Notes: generated from the sequence alone by a model not told the origin. Shown: positions 36,706 to 50,006, counted from the first letter of the stretch. The stretch: 64,000 nucleotides of DNA from Crocodylus rhombifer (GCA_038503035.1 JAVSML010001167.1:1-64000); one strand, 5' to 3'. Translations and numbers: made by a program.

Positions 36706-36950
36706 CTGTACTGCACTCCAGAGGTGGGACTGTAGCTTGCATAGACATACCAAAGTTACCTTAAATTTGCTAGTTTGGGTATGGTTAATAATGTTGCCAC
36801 AAGCTTTAGGGCAGGTTGCAAAATCTGCGTGGTATTCTGGGTAAATCTGTGGGCAGCTAGGCTGTGCACAGCTCAGTGTTGATGTGGTTATGTTGTAATC
36901 AGTACCCAAAGTAGCTAGTTTTAAGCTAGTTCATTTTAAAGCACGTTTTA
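36706..36950. repeat. MITE fragment, AGGGTATGCCTGTAC end
   Basis: The left end agggtatgcctgtactgcac, then ggtgggactgtagcttgcat and agacatacc, matches a common reptile MITE start (AGGGTATGTCTACACTGCA...). The right end is not resolved. Confidence 0.45.
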
Positions 36951-37074
36951 TTTTCTTGCCCATTGATTACTTAGTTTTTTCATAGCCTCTTCTAAAGAAC
37001 TTTGTCAAAGCCTTTTGGTAGTTGAAGTACTCTACGTCAGTTGGTGTATACAATTCTCATGAGCTCTTTACAGT

Positions 37075-37215
37075 AAAATTTATGGGCCCCAAGCCAGCAA
37101 AACACTTCAGCAACTGCTTAATTTTAAGTATGTGAATAGTCCTGTTAACTTCAATTGGACTAATTCCCTTGCTTAAAGATAAAAAAGGCATAAATGGTTT
37201 GCTGGATAAGGACTT
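37075..37215. repeat. Ancient palindromic amniote repeat, copy 2
   Basis: Left arm: ccagcaaaacacttcagcaa, tgcttaattttaagtatgtg. Centre: tgttaacttcaattggact. Right arm: cccttgcttaaagata and atggtttgctggataagg, roughly the inverse. Same family as 18635-18748, better preserved. Confidence 0.6.
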
Positions 37216-37994
37216 TTTAAATAGGTTATTTGGCCTTCCAGGTGGTTTGAAGATATAGTCCCAGTAATATAACTTAAAACGTTCAAAATATATTTTTCTG
37301 TAATATATGTAGCAGATATAGAATACATGATGTGGTGGCATAAAGCTTTATGAGAGGCTGCTCTTGATCATCTATATAAACAACCATCCTAAATTCATGC
37401 CAGTAAAACATTTCTATTATGCAATAATTTGAGTGAGAGAGAGAGCACATGGCTGTGTGCCCTTTATTTATCAGAATAAAAGAAACAAGAATACATTCAT
37501 GCATAAAATAAATCCTTGACATGTTATGGTAATGAAAATAGCTACTGGGAATAGATTATTAACTTTAACAAGAAAGGATGAATGAACTTATTTGAACTTT
37601 GTTTGGTATTTTCCACCCACACAAAAAGTGACATCAAATACACCGGCTCAAACACTGAAAAACAAGTCAGCATTTGGAAGACTTGTGAACAAAAAATATT
37701 TCCTTATCACCATTTAAGTTTGTTCACTAGGTTGTTACACATATAATGTGGTTCACTTGGAACTCCCTGTAAATTATTTGTGGATCTCAATTACTCTAAT
37801 CTAACAAGACAGCCCTTAAGCCATGTAGATAAAGCACCGTATTCAAAGGACTCAATAGTTAGGGTGGGGAGGGGTTTGTGCTGTGTACCTGAAGGTTTTC
37901 TGCACTTGCCTCTATTTACCCATTTACAGTTAGGGAATGGTGATGTTCTTTCATAGTCTGACAATAAAAGCACTGCTGTAAGAGGCTTTTTAAA
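37216..37994. other. Intergenic, no gene seen
   Basis: AT-rich with a short GA run (37432-37444). No gene recognised. Confidence 0.4.
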
Positions 37995-38180
37995 CAACAA
38001 TTTTGTTACCTTCTTCACTTAACTTCAAGCATGTGCCTAATTCCTTTTAAGAAAAGCCAAGTTCCTCTTCAGAAAAGTTTTTAAGTGTGGATGTAACTTG
38101 AAATATATTGTTAAGTTCCACGGAAGTTGGTAAGTATAGTTAAGCATTCCGTTAAACGCTGTGCTGAATCCAGATATAAG
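37995..38180. repeat. Ancient palindromic amniote repeat, copy 3 (worn)
   Basis: cacttaacttcaagcatgtg near 38015 and taagcattccgttaaacgct, then gtgctgaatccagata near 38160, are inverted versions of the same CTTAAGCATGTG and GGATCNAGCA words. Internal order is disturbed. Confidence 0.4.
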
Positions 38181-39176
38181 CAGGAGCCGTCTACACTGAG
38201 CAGCCCACTTCCACTCCACAGCCTCTGGAAAAGGATTTCAGTCACCACACCATGATAGATGTTTTTAAAATGCCTGTAAAAATTCCAGAGTTCAGTGTAT
38301 GTAACTTTGCTTAGATTTTGATGTTGGAATGTTAGTTTAATTCAAAACTGATTTGTGTTTAGTGCCTGGATATCCTAGTGTGCAGGGATACAGGATTTGG
38401 TTTGCATTGACATTCTGGAGCAAATGATCAAATCCAATCCTCCCTTCTCACTGCCAAAAAGTGTTGAAACCCAGAAATAAGTTTGCAGCATTTTCAAAGA
38501 TCTTTGAGAAGTGTTTAGGGTTTTCTTACTGGCTCTTGTGTTAACACTCTATTTATAAGGATCATGAAGGAGAGACGTCAGCCCACGTGGGCCTAAATTC
38601 TATCTTCTCTAAATATACATTGCCTTCAACTCAGTTATGTGTAAATTAATTACAAATAAAATATTGGGGTAGCTCATTGTACAAAATTCTTGATCTATCC
38701 AGTCATCTCACTCCTCACACTGCTTCCTGTGACCCTGAGACTTATGGGGACTCCCACTGACTGTAACTATACAAGATTAAATGCATAAGAAGGCTCTGAC
38801 TTCTCTAGTGTTTGCAGACCACTGATAAATAAAGAATTATGCTTTTAGCTTTTCTTCCCATTTGACAAATATTTATGTGGAACAAAACTTGTGACCAATC
38901 AAGACTTAATTTTGAACTGGTTTCCAAATGAGCCTTAAACTGTGATATCTCAGAGTGTTTTCATGATTTTACTCAAAAAAAAGGATAAATCTGATTGTCA
39001 TCTGTGAGAAGCCTGTGATTGTGATACTTCACCTGATAAACCCTCCTTCCTCCCAAAAGACTGTGAGTTTTGTATGCACAGGAAGCAGTTTATAATCAAT
39101 GTAAATCTTTATTCAAGATTTTGCATTTGCATTGCACTCTGCATTTGCAGAATAGTAAAAATGTGTTGTTTTATCG
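38181..39176. other. Intergenic, no gene seen
   Basis: AT-rich; no gene or repeat boundary recognised. Confidence 0.45.
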
Positions 39177-39291
39177 TAGAATCATTGAAAAGCAGAGCTG
39201 GAAGGGAATTCTAATCCAACCGTTTGCTCAAGGCAGGATCCTCCCTTTCTAAGCCATCTCCGCTAAGTGTCTGTATGACTCTGGGATTATG

Positions 39292-39655
39292 GCCTTTGGA
39301 GCCATGTCATTTGGTTTGGGGGACAGAAATTTGGTGGTTGGGCAAGTGGCAGCAGTGTTAATTGTTGCAGCTTCCACAGCTGTAGCAACAACTGCTTGTC
39401 CCACTGTAAAATTTCTGGCCTGGTGGACAGCCTCAAAGCTGGATCTAGAGCATGGAACCATGTTATTTGGTTTGGGGGACATTGACATCAGGATAAGCAG
39501 TGGTTGCCATGGCTGCCACTGCTCACTTCACCCTCCCACCCCCGATTTTTAGTCCATGAGCTAGATGACCCAGCTATATGCTCTAGATCAAGCTTGCAGG
39601 GAGCCCCATGCTGCTCATGCAGCCCACAGGGCCAAATGACTTTGGCACCTCTAGT
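39292..39655. mobile_element. hAT-like insertion inside CR1
   Basis: The left part tttggagccatgtcatttgg and the right part (reverse complement gaggtgccaaagtcatttgg) form an inverted pair. A direct repeat of about 30 bases (gccatgtcatttggtttggg at 39301 and accatgttatttggtttggg at 39455) and an inner hairpin (gttgcagcttccacagctgt and neighbours, 39325-39420) are present. No clean target duplication was found. The CR1 is continuous without it. Confidence 0.55.
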
Positions 39656-40319
39656 CTAACTTACTCTTAAAGATTCCTAAAGATGGAGATTTCACAACCT
39701 GTCTAGGTAATCTGCCTTAGTGTTTAACTACCCTCATGTTGAGAGAACAGTTATTAATATCAAACCTAAATTTTGATGGCTGTAATTTAAGACCGTTGTT
39801 CCTTGTCTTGTTCTGCCCTGCAGCCACAGAGAGCAATCTATCAATTCCTCTTTCAAACCACCCTTCAGGTGGTATTTGAAGACCGTCACCAAAATCCCCA
39901 TCAAACTTCTCTTTTCCAGAGTAGATAATCTTAGTTCATTCATTCAGACTTTCCTCATAAATCATATTCCCCAGGCCTCTAATGATTTCTGTTACTCTTT
40001 GCTCTTTTCTGGACTCTAATTTGTCCACTTATTTCTTGAAGTTCAGACTCCAGAACTTAATACAATATTCCAGGTGAGGCTTCATAGTGCCAAACAGAGC
40101 AGAAGGATCACTTCCTTTGATTTAGAAGTGATACCCCTGGGGTTTTTTGCCAAAAGGGGATAAAGTTGCTCCATATTCATCTATTCATTTTAGGGTCCAC
40201 TATAATGCCTGGGCCATTTCCTGCAGTACTATAGCCAAGCCAGTCATTCCCCAGTCTGTATTTGTGCATGTAATTATTCTATTCTAAGTAAGGAACTTTG
40301 CATTTGCATTTGTCCTTAC

Positions 40320-40433
40320 TTAATTTCAGTTTATTAATTTCAGACCATTTCTCCAGTTAATTAATAATTTCAGACCATTTCTCCAGTTAATTAATAATTT
40401 CAGTTTATTAATTTCAGACCATTTCTCCAGTTT
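40320..40433. repeat. Short tandem duplication inside CR1
   Basis: The unit aatttcagaccatttctcca plus gttaattaat occurs three times, with an extra aatttcagtttatt between copies. CR1 normally has one copy here, so this is a local duplication after insertion. Confidence 0.85.
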
Positions 40434-40915
40434 TTCAAGGTAAGTCAAAATACTAATCCTACCCTCTGACATGTAAGATGCTCCACCCATTTGGTGTTGT
40501 CTGCAATTTGTTAGAAATGCACTTAGTTCCATCTCCTAAATCTTCAGTGAAGATATTGAGCAATAGTGGACCCAGGGCAGATTCTTGGGGAACCCCAGTC
40601 AGTACCTCCTCCCAACTAGACACTAAGTCACTGATGACTACCCTTTGAGTATGATGAACCAACCAGTTTGAATATGAGCAGTATCTACTTTACAGCACTT
40701 TCATCTCATATGCATTTCCTTGGTTTATTAATGAGAATGTCACTAGATAGCGTCCAAAGCCTTGCTAAAGTCAAAGCATATCATATCATCTGTTCTCCCA
40801 TGCTCCCACCCTTCATCACCTTGCCATTCAAGGAAATCAGGAATGACCTACTCCTGATGAAGCCATGAGAGCTGTTCCTGGTGATCTTATTCCCCTCCAA
40901 ATGCTTAGAAATAAC

Positions 40916-43900
40916 ATATTTTCTTGCATATAACCTGCATCTTTTGCTCCTAAACCAGCTGTAGAAAATTGGGGTGCATATTATATGTGAAAAAGGGACC
41001 CCTATGAGTCTAGAAATTAGGGGAGAGGGGGCAGAATAGTAGCAGCCTTCATTGTCAGTGGGGATTCAGTATTAATGCCAATGGAGCCAGGATTTTGTAC
41101 TGTATCCATAAGACTTATGAACATATATGAACATTATGCAGATCAATATAAAAATATGTATTAGAATATATTAGAGACCTGCTGTTGGTTCATGAGATTA
41201 AAGTATGAATGGGCAAAGTAGGCCACTTCAGGTACAAGAATTGATACTCATTCCATTGATATACTAATGCTCCAGAAAACACAGAAACTGATAATCTCTT
41301 TGCTGCCAACAGATTCACCAGAGCTTTCCCACACGTGACGTAGAGACTGAAAAAGTGCATTAGACCACACTCTGGATCCAATTAACAGCCCCAAGCAATA
41401 ATTGTTAAATTCCTGGGATTTCAAGATAAAAAGGTGGTGTTAGTGCTGCTGGAACAGAGAGACAAATAAATCATGAGAACTTTATTTACCAGATTTAGTC
41501 AGATACCACCAGGGAACGTCAAAGATGTTGTCTAGAACTGGAAGTGTGGCTGATGAAATTCAGAGCCAGCGGCTGAAACACATTCAACTCTTGGTTACTA
41601 CAGGAAACATCTCTTCCTCTGAGTAGAGAAAACTCAAAGAAACTAAATTTTTCCCACCTCTACTGATTTCATGTCACTCTGAAATTATAATTAGATTAAT
41701 TGGACAATAGTTAAAAATGTATCTATCTATATTTTCTTTAGTGAATCAATCATGGTGGGGAGAAGGGGCTGGAGGTAGCAATACCACAAATTGGAAGATT
41801 CTGTCTCTCTGTCGTGTCAAAACTAGAAACTGTTTCTTCCCCACCACTCATTTTAACTTTGTGTTTTCACTACTTACAGTCTACATTACTACATAGTTAT
41901 TCCACCCCTCCAAAATCATCCCTGGTGTGACTTTAGTAAAGTTGGAGCAACATCTGAAATCTTCATGTTGTTAGGAAAAACAAGTCAGACTGTTGGCATT
42001 CAGCACCCCACATTAAACAGCCTTAACCAAAATGGCCAGACTGCAGGGTGAAACATAGAAGTCAAGAAACGTTGACATTAAGGTTGGATGTGAAACATTG
42101 TCTTCTCAGCTATGCATATGCATTGTAATAGTCCTTACATTCATGATTACATATTAGTCTTTCTGCCAAACCCCTCCCTCCATCAATACACAGGTTATCA
42201 GTGCACAGCTAACCTCATAGTTCAAAGAGCGTCTTCCACCTCATTTCTATCCTGGCCTCCAGACTGTGTACTCAGTAGAGAAAGAGGCAGGCATTTTCTC
42301 AGTCCATATACATATGCATTTTTCCTAGTCTCCACATTTTCACAACTGTGCACAATAATGTTTTCTGTAGTCAGGGTCTGTAGTGTTCTGAAGTTGCATC
42401 TCATTCCACAGGGTGTATGACAACGAGGCTAATGAGGCAGAGCTGTATTTTTCACTTGCGGACTTACTGAGACAGTCCACTTAACTAGTTTTGGCAGGCA
42501 CACTCAGAGGCAATGGAATATTAAGAATTGACAAATTCAGTGTAGTTCCCTTCTATACACACGTGCAGTACCGACCGACAGAGCATTTGGAGATGGTTAA
42601 GAAAAACCATATGCCTATACAAAGCATGTCTTTAAGTCTCCATAACTTGGCCGAGCAAAATTAGACCACTTCCTCAGACCGCTGCAAGACACATCCACAA
42701 ATCTAGGAGCTATCTCTTTACCTTGTGCCCCAACTCACTGAGACAATAGACCTGTTAAAACCGCCCAACATATTTGTTTATAATGAAAAAAGCTCTTTTA
42801 ATCTCCACACAAATTCAGCATGAATCGGTGTCCATGTATAAAGACCGAAATTGAACAACATCATCCTAAAAGGCAAAAGTTTGAAAAAGTGTTAAGAGAC
42901 AGAAAGATCTTTCAAAGTGGGAATATTAGGCAAACTTACACTTAAAATAAACAATATTGAAAAACTATAAGACTCCTAGAGAGATGATAGAGCTTATTAT
43001 TATCATGTCTTAGATATTCATTCATCTATCAGACTGTGACATTGCTATGACATTAAACTTTACAGGTAATGCAAATGTTACAATTATACTTTACCTGCAA
43101 CATTTTTTAAAAAGGTAGTGGGATTAGATGCAATTCCTAATCAATTAACAAATACATAAAAATATTTATTCTAGCAACTGGCAATGTTTCAATTCACTCA
43201 CAAGTTAAAATGGAATCTTGCTAAAGAGTATGTAAATGAAGAGAAAGACTACAAATCTTATCAAGTTAACATGGTAACACAAAACAGTACATAATTCTGT
43301 TAGTATGTATTTTGCTTCAACATTTATATTCCTAATGAGTATAAACCAGGAGAATAGTTCTTACACTGTCCTGGCCATAAAATATAAAGCTTGGATCTTC
43401 ATCTGTTATATTCAGTAGAAGACACTGTATCATTTCTCAGAGAATCCTACTTTGTCTTCTGAGAAACTCAAAAATACTCCCTCATCTTTTTGTTGTGTCA
43501 TTTGCAACATTGTGTTTTCTTGTCATCTACACAAATAGTAAACAACAACAACGATCTTTGTTCCATCTTCTGGGTATACCTGTATCACTTTTTATCTGAT
43601 GCTTGTACTTTTATAGTCTCTAAGGCTATATGATCCACATAGTAGTCAGATCTCTGTACCTGATCATCAGATTGAGATCTTGGCTTGTGAACTGTTCAGG
43701 ACTTTATCTGTGTTTTGTAAAGTGCATATAGTTTGTCCTAACAAACAATAAATTGTAATAATAAACAAAAATTAATAATCTAATATGCCTTAAATTTGAT
43801 GAGCTATCTTAAAGCCTACTGGGACATTTGTGTAGCTGGTGTTTTAATTCTGCATTATAAATCCCAGGACATTTAAATCACTGTCTGAACAAAGCGAACA

Positions 43901-45975
43901 GATCTTCCTTCATAACACAAATGGAACATCTATTAATAAGATTGAGAATGGAACATTATAAACTTGCAGACAAGGTAGCTGTCTGTTTGCTTTACAATTT
44001 AAAGGAAAGATACACGGAATGAGCAAATTACAAGATAAAAACTTCAGGTGCCTTTTTTTAAACCTTTGTGACTAGCTTGTGAGCCTGCAGTGAGCCTGCT
44101 TTCCTTTGCTGATTATTGTAAGAGTGTTTTAGCTAATTCTTGGGGGAATGAAGAACTTCCAGAATTATTTTTAAATAATATATAATTAATCACAAGGAAA
44201 ATTGTTAAATGGAGAAAAGAGCTAATTGAGACAAATGCCCTAAAGCCTTTATTAGGAGAGAAAATTCTGTATTAAGATTGGCATCTGGTGAAATCTCATA
44301 AGATCTGAAGGATGTAGGGGCAGATATGCTATTGAAAAGCAATATTTTTATTGCAATCAGTCAATCTGTTTCAAGCAAACACATTTTTTCTTAAAGTAGG
44401 GTGACGTCCTGTCTCCCAGGACTTTGTGGATTCTGTATCTACAAAATATATAAAAGGTGAATTTTGCCTTCTAAGATCCATATAGAGAAATTCTGTTCAA
44501 TTATCATAATATATAATGAATGATTTGAATATTTTAAAAAAATCCTAAAGCCATAGGAATACATAAGAATCTAAGACTTCATTTCTTGTCCATATACTAT
44601 TGTATTATTTTTCCTATATGTAGTATGTATTTGATTCTTTTATTTTATACTCCTCACCAGAGTAAATCCTGAGAGTAATTAATTGTTTTTCAGAACTCAT
44701 TCCCAATATCTGACCATGAGTCAAACAGTGACAGATAAGTCCATTAACTGAACACTTTTGCTTTAAAATTGTTAGCTTGCATCCAAACAATAATTGACAA
44801 TTAGGCAAAGCATGTCTACAAAGTCATTATGTATGGTGCCTATACCTAGGAAACACAGGAGAAGAGCATTTTAGGAGGGTTTTGAACAAATAGAGGAGGT
44901 GGTCTTTAGACAAGAGCAACATATAAGATAGCATAAATGTGGAAGAAAGAGAAGAAAATGAAGGAAGTGTCAAGACTGTCTTTGGTGTAATGATATACAT
45001 GAAAAAAGAAATTATGGGTGAGAACCCCAGGCTACTTGGTTGCTTTGTGACAGGTAGGATACTTGTGCATAAAACACTTAAAGGAACTGGCCCTGAAGCC
45101 CCTATTTACAGCCATGGGAAGACTTGCCTGGTGCAGGTATTGTGGATGACATCAATAAAGCTGCCTCCTAAGAACTTTGCTGACATAGCTGTAGGGGTTT
45201 GTCCAGGGGTTGACCCAGAGAGGGGTGCAGTGGCATGGCATTCCCTCCCCCCCACCACACACACACTTTTGGACCGGACCATCCTGTGGAAGTCCCCTGG
45301 GACTTTTTAAAGAATCAGGAAATCCAGCAGTTAAATCATATATTTTTAGTGGCTACTAAAAGATAAACTCACTGCTTATTTTGTTCAGATAATTTGTCAA
45401 AGTTGATTTGAACTATTCATATCAGTTTCATCAGAAAGTACTTAATAAATATTTTTTTCATTTTTTATATCGGAAAAAGAGGATACAACCATAGACAATA
45501 TGGGTTGTAAAATACAGGCAAGAAAACCATCATTATAAACCTTATGGAAGCCCATTTTGTGAAGACCCACACCCCCAAAATGCAAGTGGAATCCTTAACA
45601 GGTGAAGTAAACATCAAACCATAGCAAAGTTAACTTTGAGAATAATAGCAGAGAAACTTGCTTGATGTGTTGTATTTATATTACTTCTGTCTATGACAAA
45701 AACTAATTGAATAGAAACACTTTTACTGTGAAGACATTAATTTAACCCTCTTGCTGTACTTTTGTAGAAAGATGCATGAAATTTGAATCATGCTATGCCA
45801 TTTCATGTGACATGAGAAAGGAATAGATCTGAGGCATTACATCTGCTTTCAGTGGATAGTATAAGCTGACATACAGCTATGCTTATTAGGTGGCTGCAGT
45901 TACCAGTGCTTCATTCTTTAGAAGATGTATAAAAAGATGTAGTGAGAGAGAGTGCATGTGGGGCATCTGAGGGTG
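40916..45975. other. Long AT-rich intergenic stretch, no gene seen
   Basis: Five kilobases with no recognised transposon boundary, no CpG cluster and no coding exon. The largest frames (42112-42420, 44939-45310) show no domain. It is the longest repeat-poor stretch in the middle of the window. Confidence 0.4.
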
Positions 45976-46297
45976 TGGACATGTCTACACGTGTATTTAC
46001 TGTGCAGTAACCAAAATTACTGTGCAGTATGCCCATACTGTGCAGTAAATATGGCACATGCCAATTTGAGTGTAAATTTGATACCTCATCATGCAGGTAT
46101 CAGATTTATGCCTGATTAATTACTGTGTAGTAAAGCACATGTAGACACCTTACTGTGCAGTAACACTGTGTGTGTGGACTGGTTTAGGATGACCTTTAGT
46201 AGTGCCTGCATGTGTAGATGCCGACCTATTCCTTCTTACTGTGCAGAAACTTACTGCACAGTAAATTTAAGCTACTGTAAATGGACATGTAGACTTG
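45976..46297. mobile_element. TACTGTGCAGTA-rich MITE cluster
   Basis: Left end ggacatgtctacacgtgta; an inner right end gcacatgtagacacc (46135-46149); a second right end atggacatgtagacttgc (46281-46298). At least seven copies of TACTGTGCAGTA, its complement or one-base variants lie between 46006 and 46263. The layout suggests two elements, or one element with duplicated ends. Confidence 0.7.
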
Positions 46298-47556
46298 CAA
46301 GCAACAATATATATGTTTATAACATTAAAAAAATTATATGTGACTCACTTAGCAGCTGTCTCCTTTGTGAGCCTACAGAGGAAGATTCAAGTCTCATGCT
46401 CAGATATGCTCTCTCATCCTTTTTATAGAGATGCATGTGATGCATATGTTGGTTTCCATTTCCCAGTGGCAATGTGAAGATGATGCCTTTGTGGACATCA
46501 CAGTAGTTCAGTTTTTAAACATCAGATGAGCTGCACTGTATCACTTTATCAGATGCATAGTTTAAACAAACTTCACCTAGTGGGCATTGACCTCCTAGAG
46601 CTGACACAGACAGCGGCTACATCAGTCAATTGATAGTCTCAGGTCTGTATCTGCTCCTTGTTTGCTTCAAATTCCTGTTGGAAAGGTTACATGTTTGTGA
46701 AGTGAATAGGGATGGGGGGGAAGGGGACAATAAATTGTTGAAGAAAGAAAATGCTAGCTGAACAGAAGAATGTTCTGAAAATGTGGCTTTAAATGTCAGC
46801 TCACTCCTGGATAATTTCAGTTCAGTTTAATCAACATAAATTGGTTGCGTGGACAGTTATCAGGGCAAATGTAAAAAAGCTGACACAAGGCACAGGAAAC
46901 ACTAGCAGTGCACTTTCTGCCCAAGAGAGGTCTCTTGTGGAGGAAAAGCATTGTTCCTACTGCTCTCCTTGGTGATGATTTTACTTAAGTATAGAAGGCA
47001 GAGAGATACATATAACTCACCTAAAGATACCACACAAGCTCCAAAGGTACCCAGTTCTCCAAAGAAGTGCCAAATTGCTGTACTCTTTGACTGCCCAAGC
47101 CAAGATCCCTTTCTATCGGGATGGGAGAGCCATAGCAAATAGGAATTCAGGGTTTTGCATGCTGTGTGGTGGTTGACTGTCCAAGTACAGAGGTTGACCC
47201 CTTTTATAGCTCACCTGAGGAAATAATTGCATCATTTTAAGTCAATACCTATATATCATCCATGAACTTTAGTTGCCTGAAGGAGTGTTCCTTCACTATA
47301 AGCAGAAAGGGTGTATTGGGCAATACATCAGACATATTGATATGATAGGAAATCATGGCATGAGAGGACACTGCTTCCTCATGCCATGACATGAGGACAC
47401 TGCTTCTTTTTTACATTTTCACAGTATCCTCCTGGTCAGTTAGTACAATATCCCAGATATTTGCTTGTTATGTTATTCAAGTCAACTTATTTAATGCTGT
47501 CCCAACTTTTTTAGTTTCTGATGTCTTGCACATTTTTCTGCTGACAGCTGTAATGA
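46298..47556. other. Intergenic, no gene seen
   Basis: No repeat boundary recognised. A small direct repeat gaggacactgcttc occurs at 47366 and 47392. Confidence 0.4.
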
Positions 47557-48118
47557 GGCCAGGCCAGAACCCAGAACCTAGATCGTTCCAGTCAAGAGAT
47601 CAGGGCAAATTAACCCCTAAACAAGAGTCACCTATAGAAAGCCTAGGAAGACATCATCCTAGTCGCAGTTGAGCTGAGTAAAGCAACCAGGGCAGCCAGT
47701 CCCCTGAAGCCACAGGCAACAGACCTCACCCACTTCAGCTCTTAAAAGCCAGACTCAGTCCATAGTCTCTCTGTCTGAGCAAAGATGAAAGTTCTTGCTC
47801 TTGAACTTCTGTCAACTTCCTTGCTGGTTTTCTGGTTTTGGTTCCTGGCTCCAACTCCACCTTCCAAACCTAGTAAGACTCATGGCCTTCCCTGATTGTG
47901 ATTCTCTGCCCTTCATTCTGGCTTAACCTTTGGCTCTGGCTTTCGGCTTCTGACCCTGGTTAACCCTCACTTTACTGCATCTCCACTTTCGGCTTCTGAC
48001 CCCAGCCTGTCCTGACTTTGGCTGTGGCTTCCAAATCCAGTTCTGCCCCCCTCCATACCCTAGCTTTGGGAACCCATGCTTTGGGTGTCTAACTACTAGG
48101 CAAGAATGCCCATGCCCT
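47557..48118. repeat. Probable old LTR-type repeat with CT-rich tandem core
   Basis: It has ccccagtcccctgaagccac-like wording (47697), ctcttaaaagccagactcag (47740) and then a C/T-rich region made of loose repeats of ggcttctgaccc / ggctctggcttt (47825-48030). Reptile solo LTR-like repeats have this architecture. No coding segment or primer-binding site was found. Family unproven. Confidence 0.4.
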
Positions 48119-49573
48119 GGTGCATAATGGCAGCAAGTAAATACATTGTAAAGTTAGTGGGGTGGAGTATATGTCTTAACAGGGGGAAAACAGACATGGT
48201 TTAACAGCCATTATGTAAGGGATAGTTTGATTTAATGTAGCACCTAGAAGTAAATTGTTGTTTTTTGTTTTGGCCATTTGAAAGCCCCCCTGTTGGGAAG
48301 AGATGGGTAGAACTTTAAGGGGGATTGCTGAGCTGAGGCATGGAAACAATCCTGAACAACTGCGTCTTCTCTACAATCATGCCATTGTATTTAACGATGA
48401 TTGAAAAGCACATTTAGTTGGATGTGAAATTAAATATGCTAATATTGGAATTTAAATAATCATCTTTATACTTCAACGTTAACATCATATTGAGATGAAT
48501 GAGTACAGTTTACAATCATCCTTAGAGATCTTCTTTTAGGCTATCTACAGACATAGGCAAACTTCATTGCAATGGTTTACATTCAGTACAAATTTGAAAG
48601 GTTATCTTCATAATTATTAAGGTTACAGTGAAAACACTTGTAATTGAAACATTAGATTCTGATGCATTAATATGCAGCAACTTTAAACAATCTGCAGTTA
48701 TGTATCTGTTTTCATGGCTGTATAATTACATTACCCATGCAGAAGGTTTTACTCCTAACAGCCCTTGTTATAACCCAGTGTTTACCAGCCTTTCTCTAAT
48801 AAAGTATTTCTTTTAAATAGTCTATGATTTTGATCATGACATGAAGACCCTGACAGCTTTGGAACATTGCTATCCATAATGTCTTCAGAAAACCCTCTGC
48901 GACAATTGGAAGGAAAGAAGAACAACCACTAGCACTCTGGCTCAAACAAATACTGTCATCATGGAAGCCATGTTTATATAGTGCCAGCTCTAATAACCAG
49001 GACATGTCATAAGGATACCTCACAACTGGCTCCTGAAACAGGTTGATCATTTTAAGCAAACATACCTCACTGTGAGACTGACAGACCAGAAAGACAAAGG
49101 GAAGGAGCAGTGACTTGACATCACTAGGATCTACTCCTTCCTCCTAGAACTATTTGCCAAGACTGTAATCAAACATATGGATCTTAGATCAACCCCTTTG
49201 GTCATCTCTGGACTCATCAATGACGTTCCCACTTCCTGGAAGTGTGTCTTCCTCATATTAAGGCACTGACACTAGCCCAAGTCTATCAGTATAGCTTACA
49301 AATTCTGTAAGAGGTTGTGAATGCTAACTATGTATCTTTGCCAAGCTGTCAGACCTGTTTTACATGTGTAGTCCTTTATTTTTTATTTTTCTCCAAGCTG
49401 GGCTGAAACTCCAGAATGTGGTAGCCCAGACCTAACAATATGAAGGTGGTGTTCAACTGAAATACAAACAACTTAAAAAAGAGCTAACTTCTACTGTTGA
49501 GAACTGAATGAGCTATCAGGGATTGGAGTTATCTTGGCTTTAAGTCATCTATGTGTATCTCTGATCTCTTAAT
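48119..49573. other. AT-rich intergenic, no gene seen
   Basis: No recognisable feature. Could hold conserved regulatory sequence, which cannot be judged from one genome. Confidence 0.4.
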
Positions 49574-49868
49574 GGGTGCTGCCGGGAGAGTGCTTTAATT
49601 GGAATGGCTCCAAGAGTGTCCAGAGCATCTCGTATCAGCATCCCTGTGCTGAAAAATGGTGGCGGGGCACTTTAACTAAAGCTCATTGAATGAGCTTTAG
49701 TTAACATGCCCTTGCCACCATGTTTCAGTGCGCGGACACTGATACACGAGACGCTGGAGACTGCTGGAGCGTGGTAATTACCATGCTCCTCCCACAGACT
49801 CAATTCTGCTCTGATGTGCTGCAATTACAATGCGTCAGAGCAACCTCACTGCACATGTATAGGCACCC
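49574..49868. mobile_element. Multi-hairpin MITE, copy 3
   Basis: In the opposite orientation to copy 2. It begins gggtgctgccgggagagtgc and ends catgtataggcaccc. The central hairpin is perfect over actaaagctcattgaatgag plus ctttagtt (49675-49704). The flanking mirror pair is gcatctcgtatcagcatccc / gacactgatacacgagacgc. The gagcgtggtaattaccatgc palindrome is at 49769. Part of the left arm is deleted. Candidate TAA flanks occur but are offset by one base. Confidence 0.85.
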
Positions 49869-50005
49869 TAAGAATCTGAGCTATTTGCTTTTATAGCCCA
49901 TTTTCACCAGATCAAGCTGGTGGGAGTTGTCTACACCAGGAGTCTTTGTAAGGTCAGAGAAGCCATCTTTCCTGAATGCTGACACGCTTTCTCCCCACCT
50001 CTCCA

Positions 50006-50006
<1 letters not shown>

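Larger units (their letters stand above)
39177..40915 (-). mobile_element. Old CR1 LINE, about 1.7 kb, interrupted
   Basis: The 3' end reads cgtagaatcattgaaaagcagagctggaaggg in two pieces, the older ATTCTATGA-type CR1 tail, followed by caaggcaggatcc. After an insertion (39292-39655) it continues with gatggagatttcacaacctg, ctgcagccacagagagcaat, cagtattccaggtgaggct-like words (40060-40080), ggggaaccccagtcagtacc (40588, the complement of the CR1 RT 'GVPQ' region) and aagccttgctaaagtcaaag (40757, the 'DFxKAFD' region). Frames are broken throughout. It ends near atgcttagaaataac (40900-40915). Its terminal repeat type differs from the young copy at 3253. Confidence 0.82.

Noticed and set aside
36274..36735. 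153-codon plus-strand frame with hydrophobic stretches
   Set aside because: It lies largely antisense over an old CR1 fragment. Not a gene.
32095..48118. Endogenous retrovirus proviruses
   Set aside because: Two LTR-like fragments are present, but no gag, pol or env sequence, paired LTRs or primer-binding site was seen.
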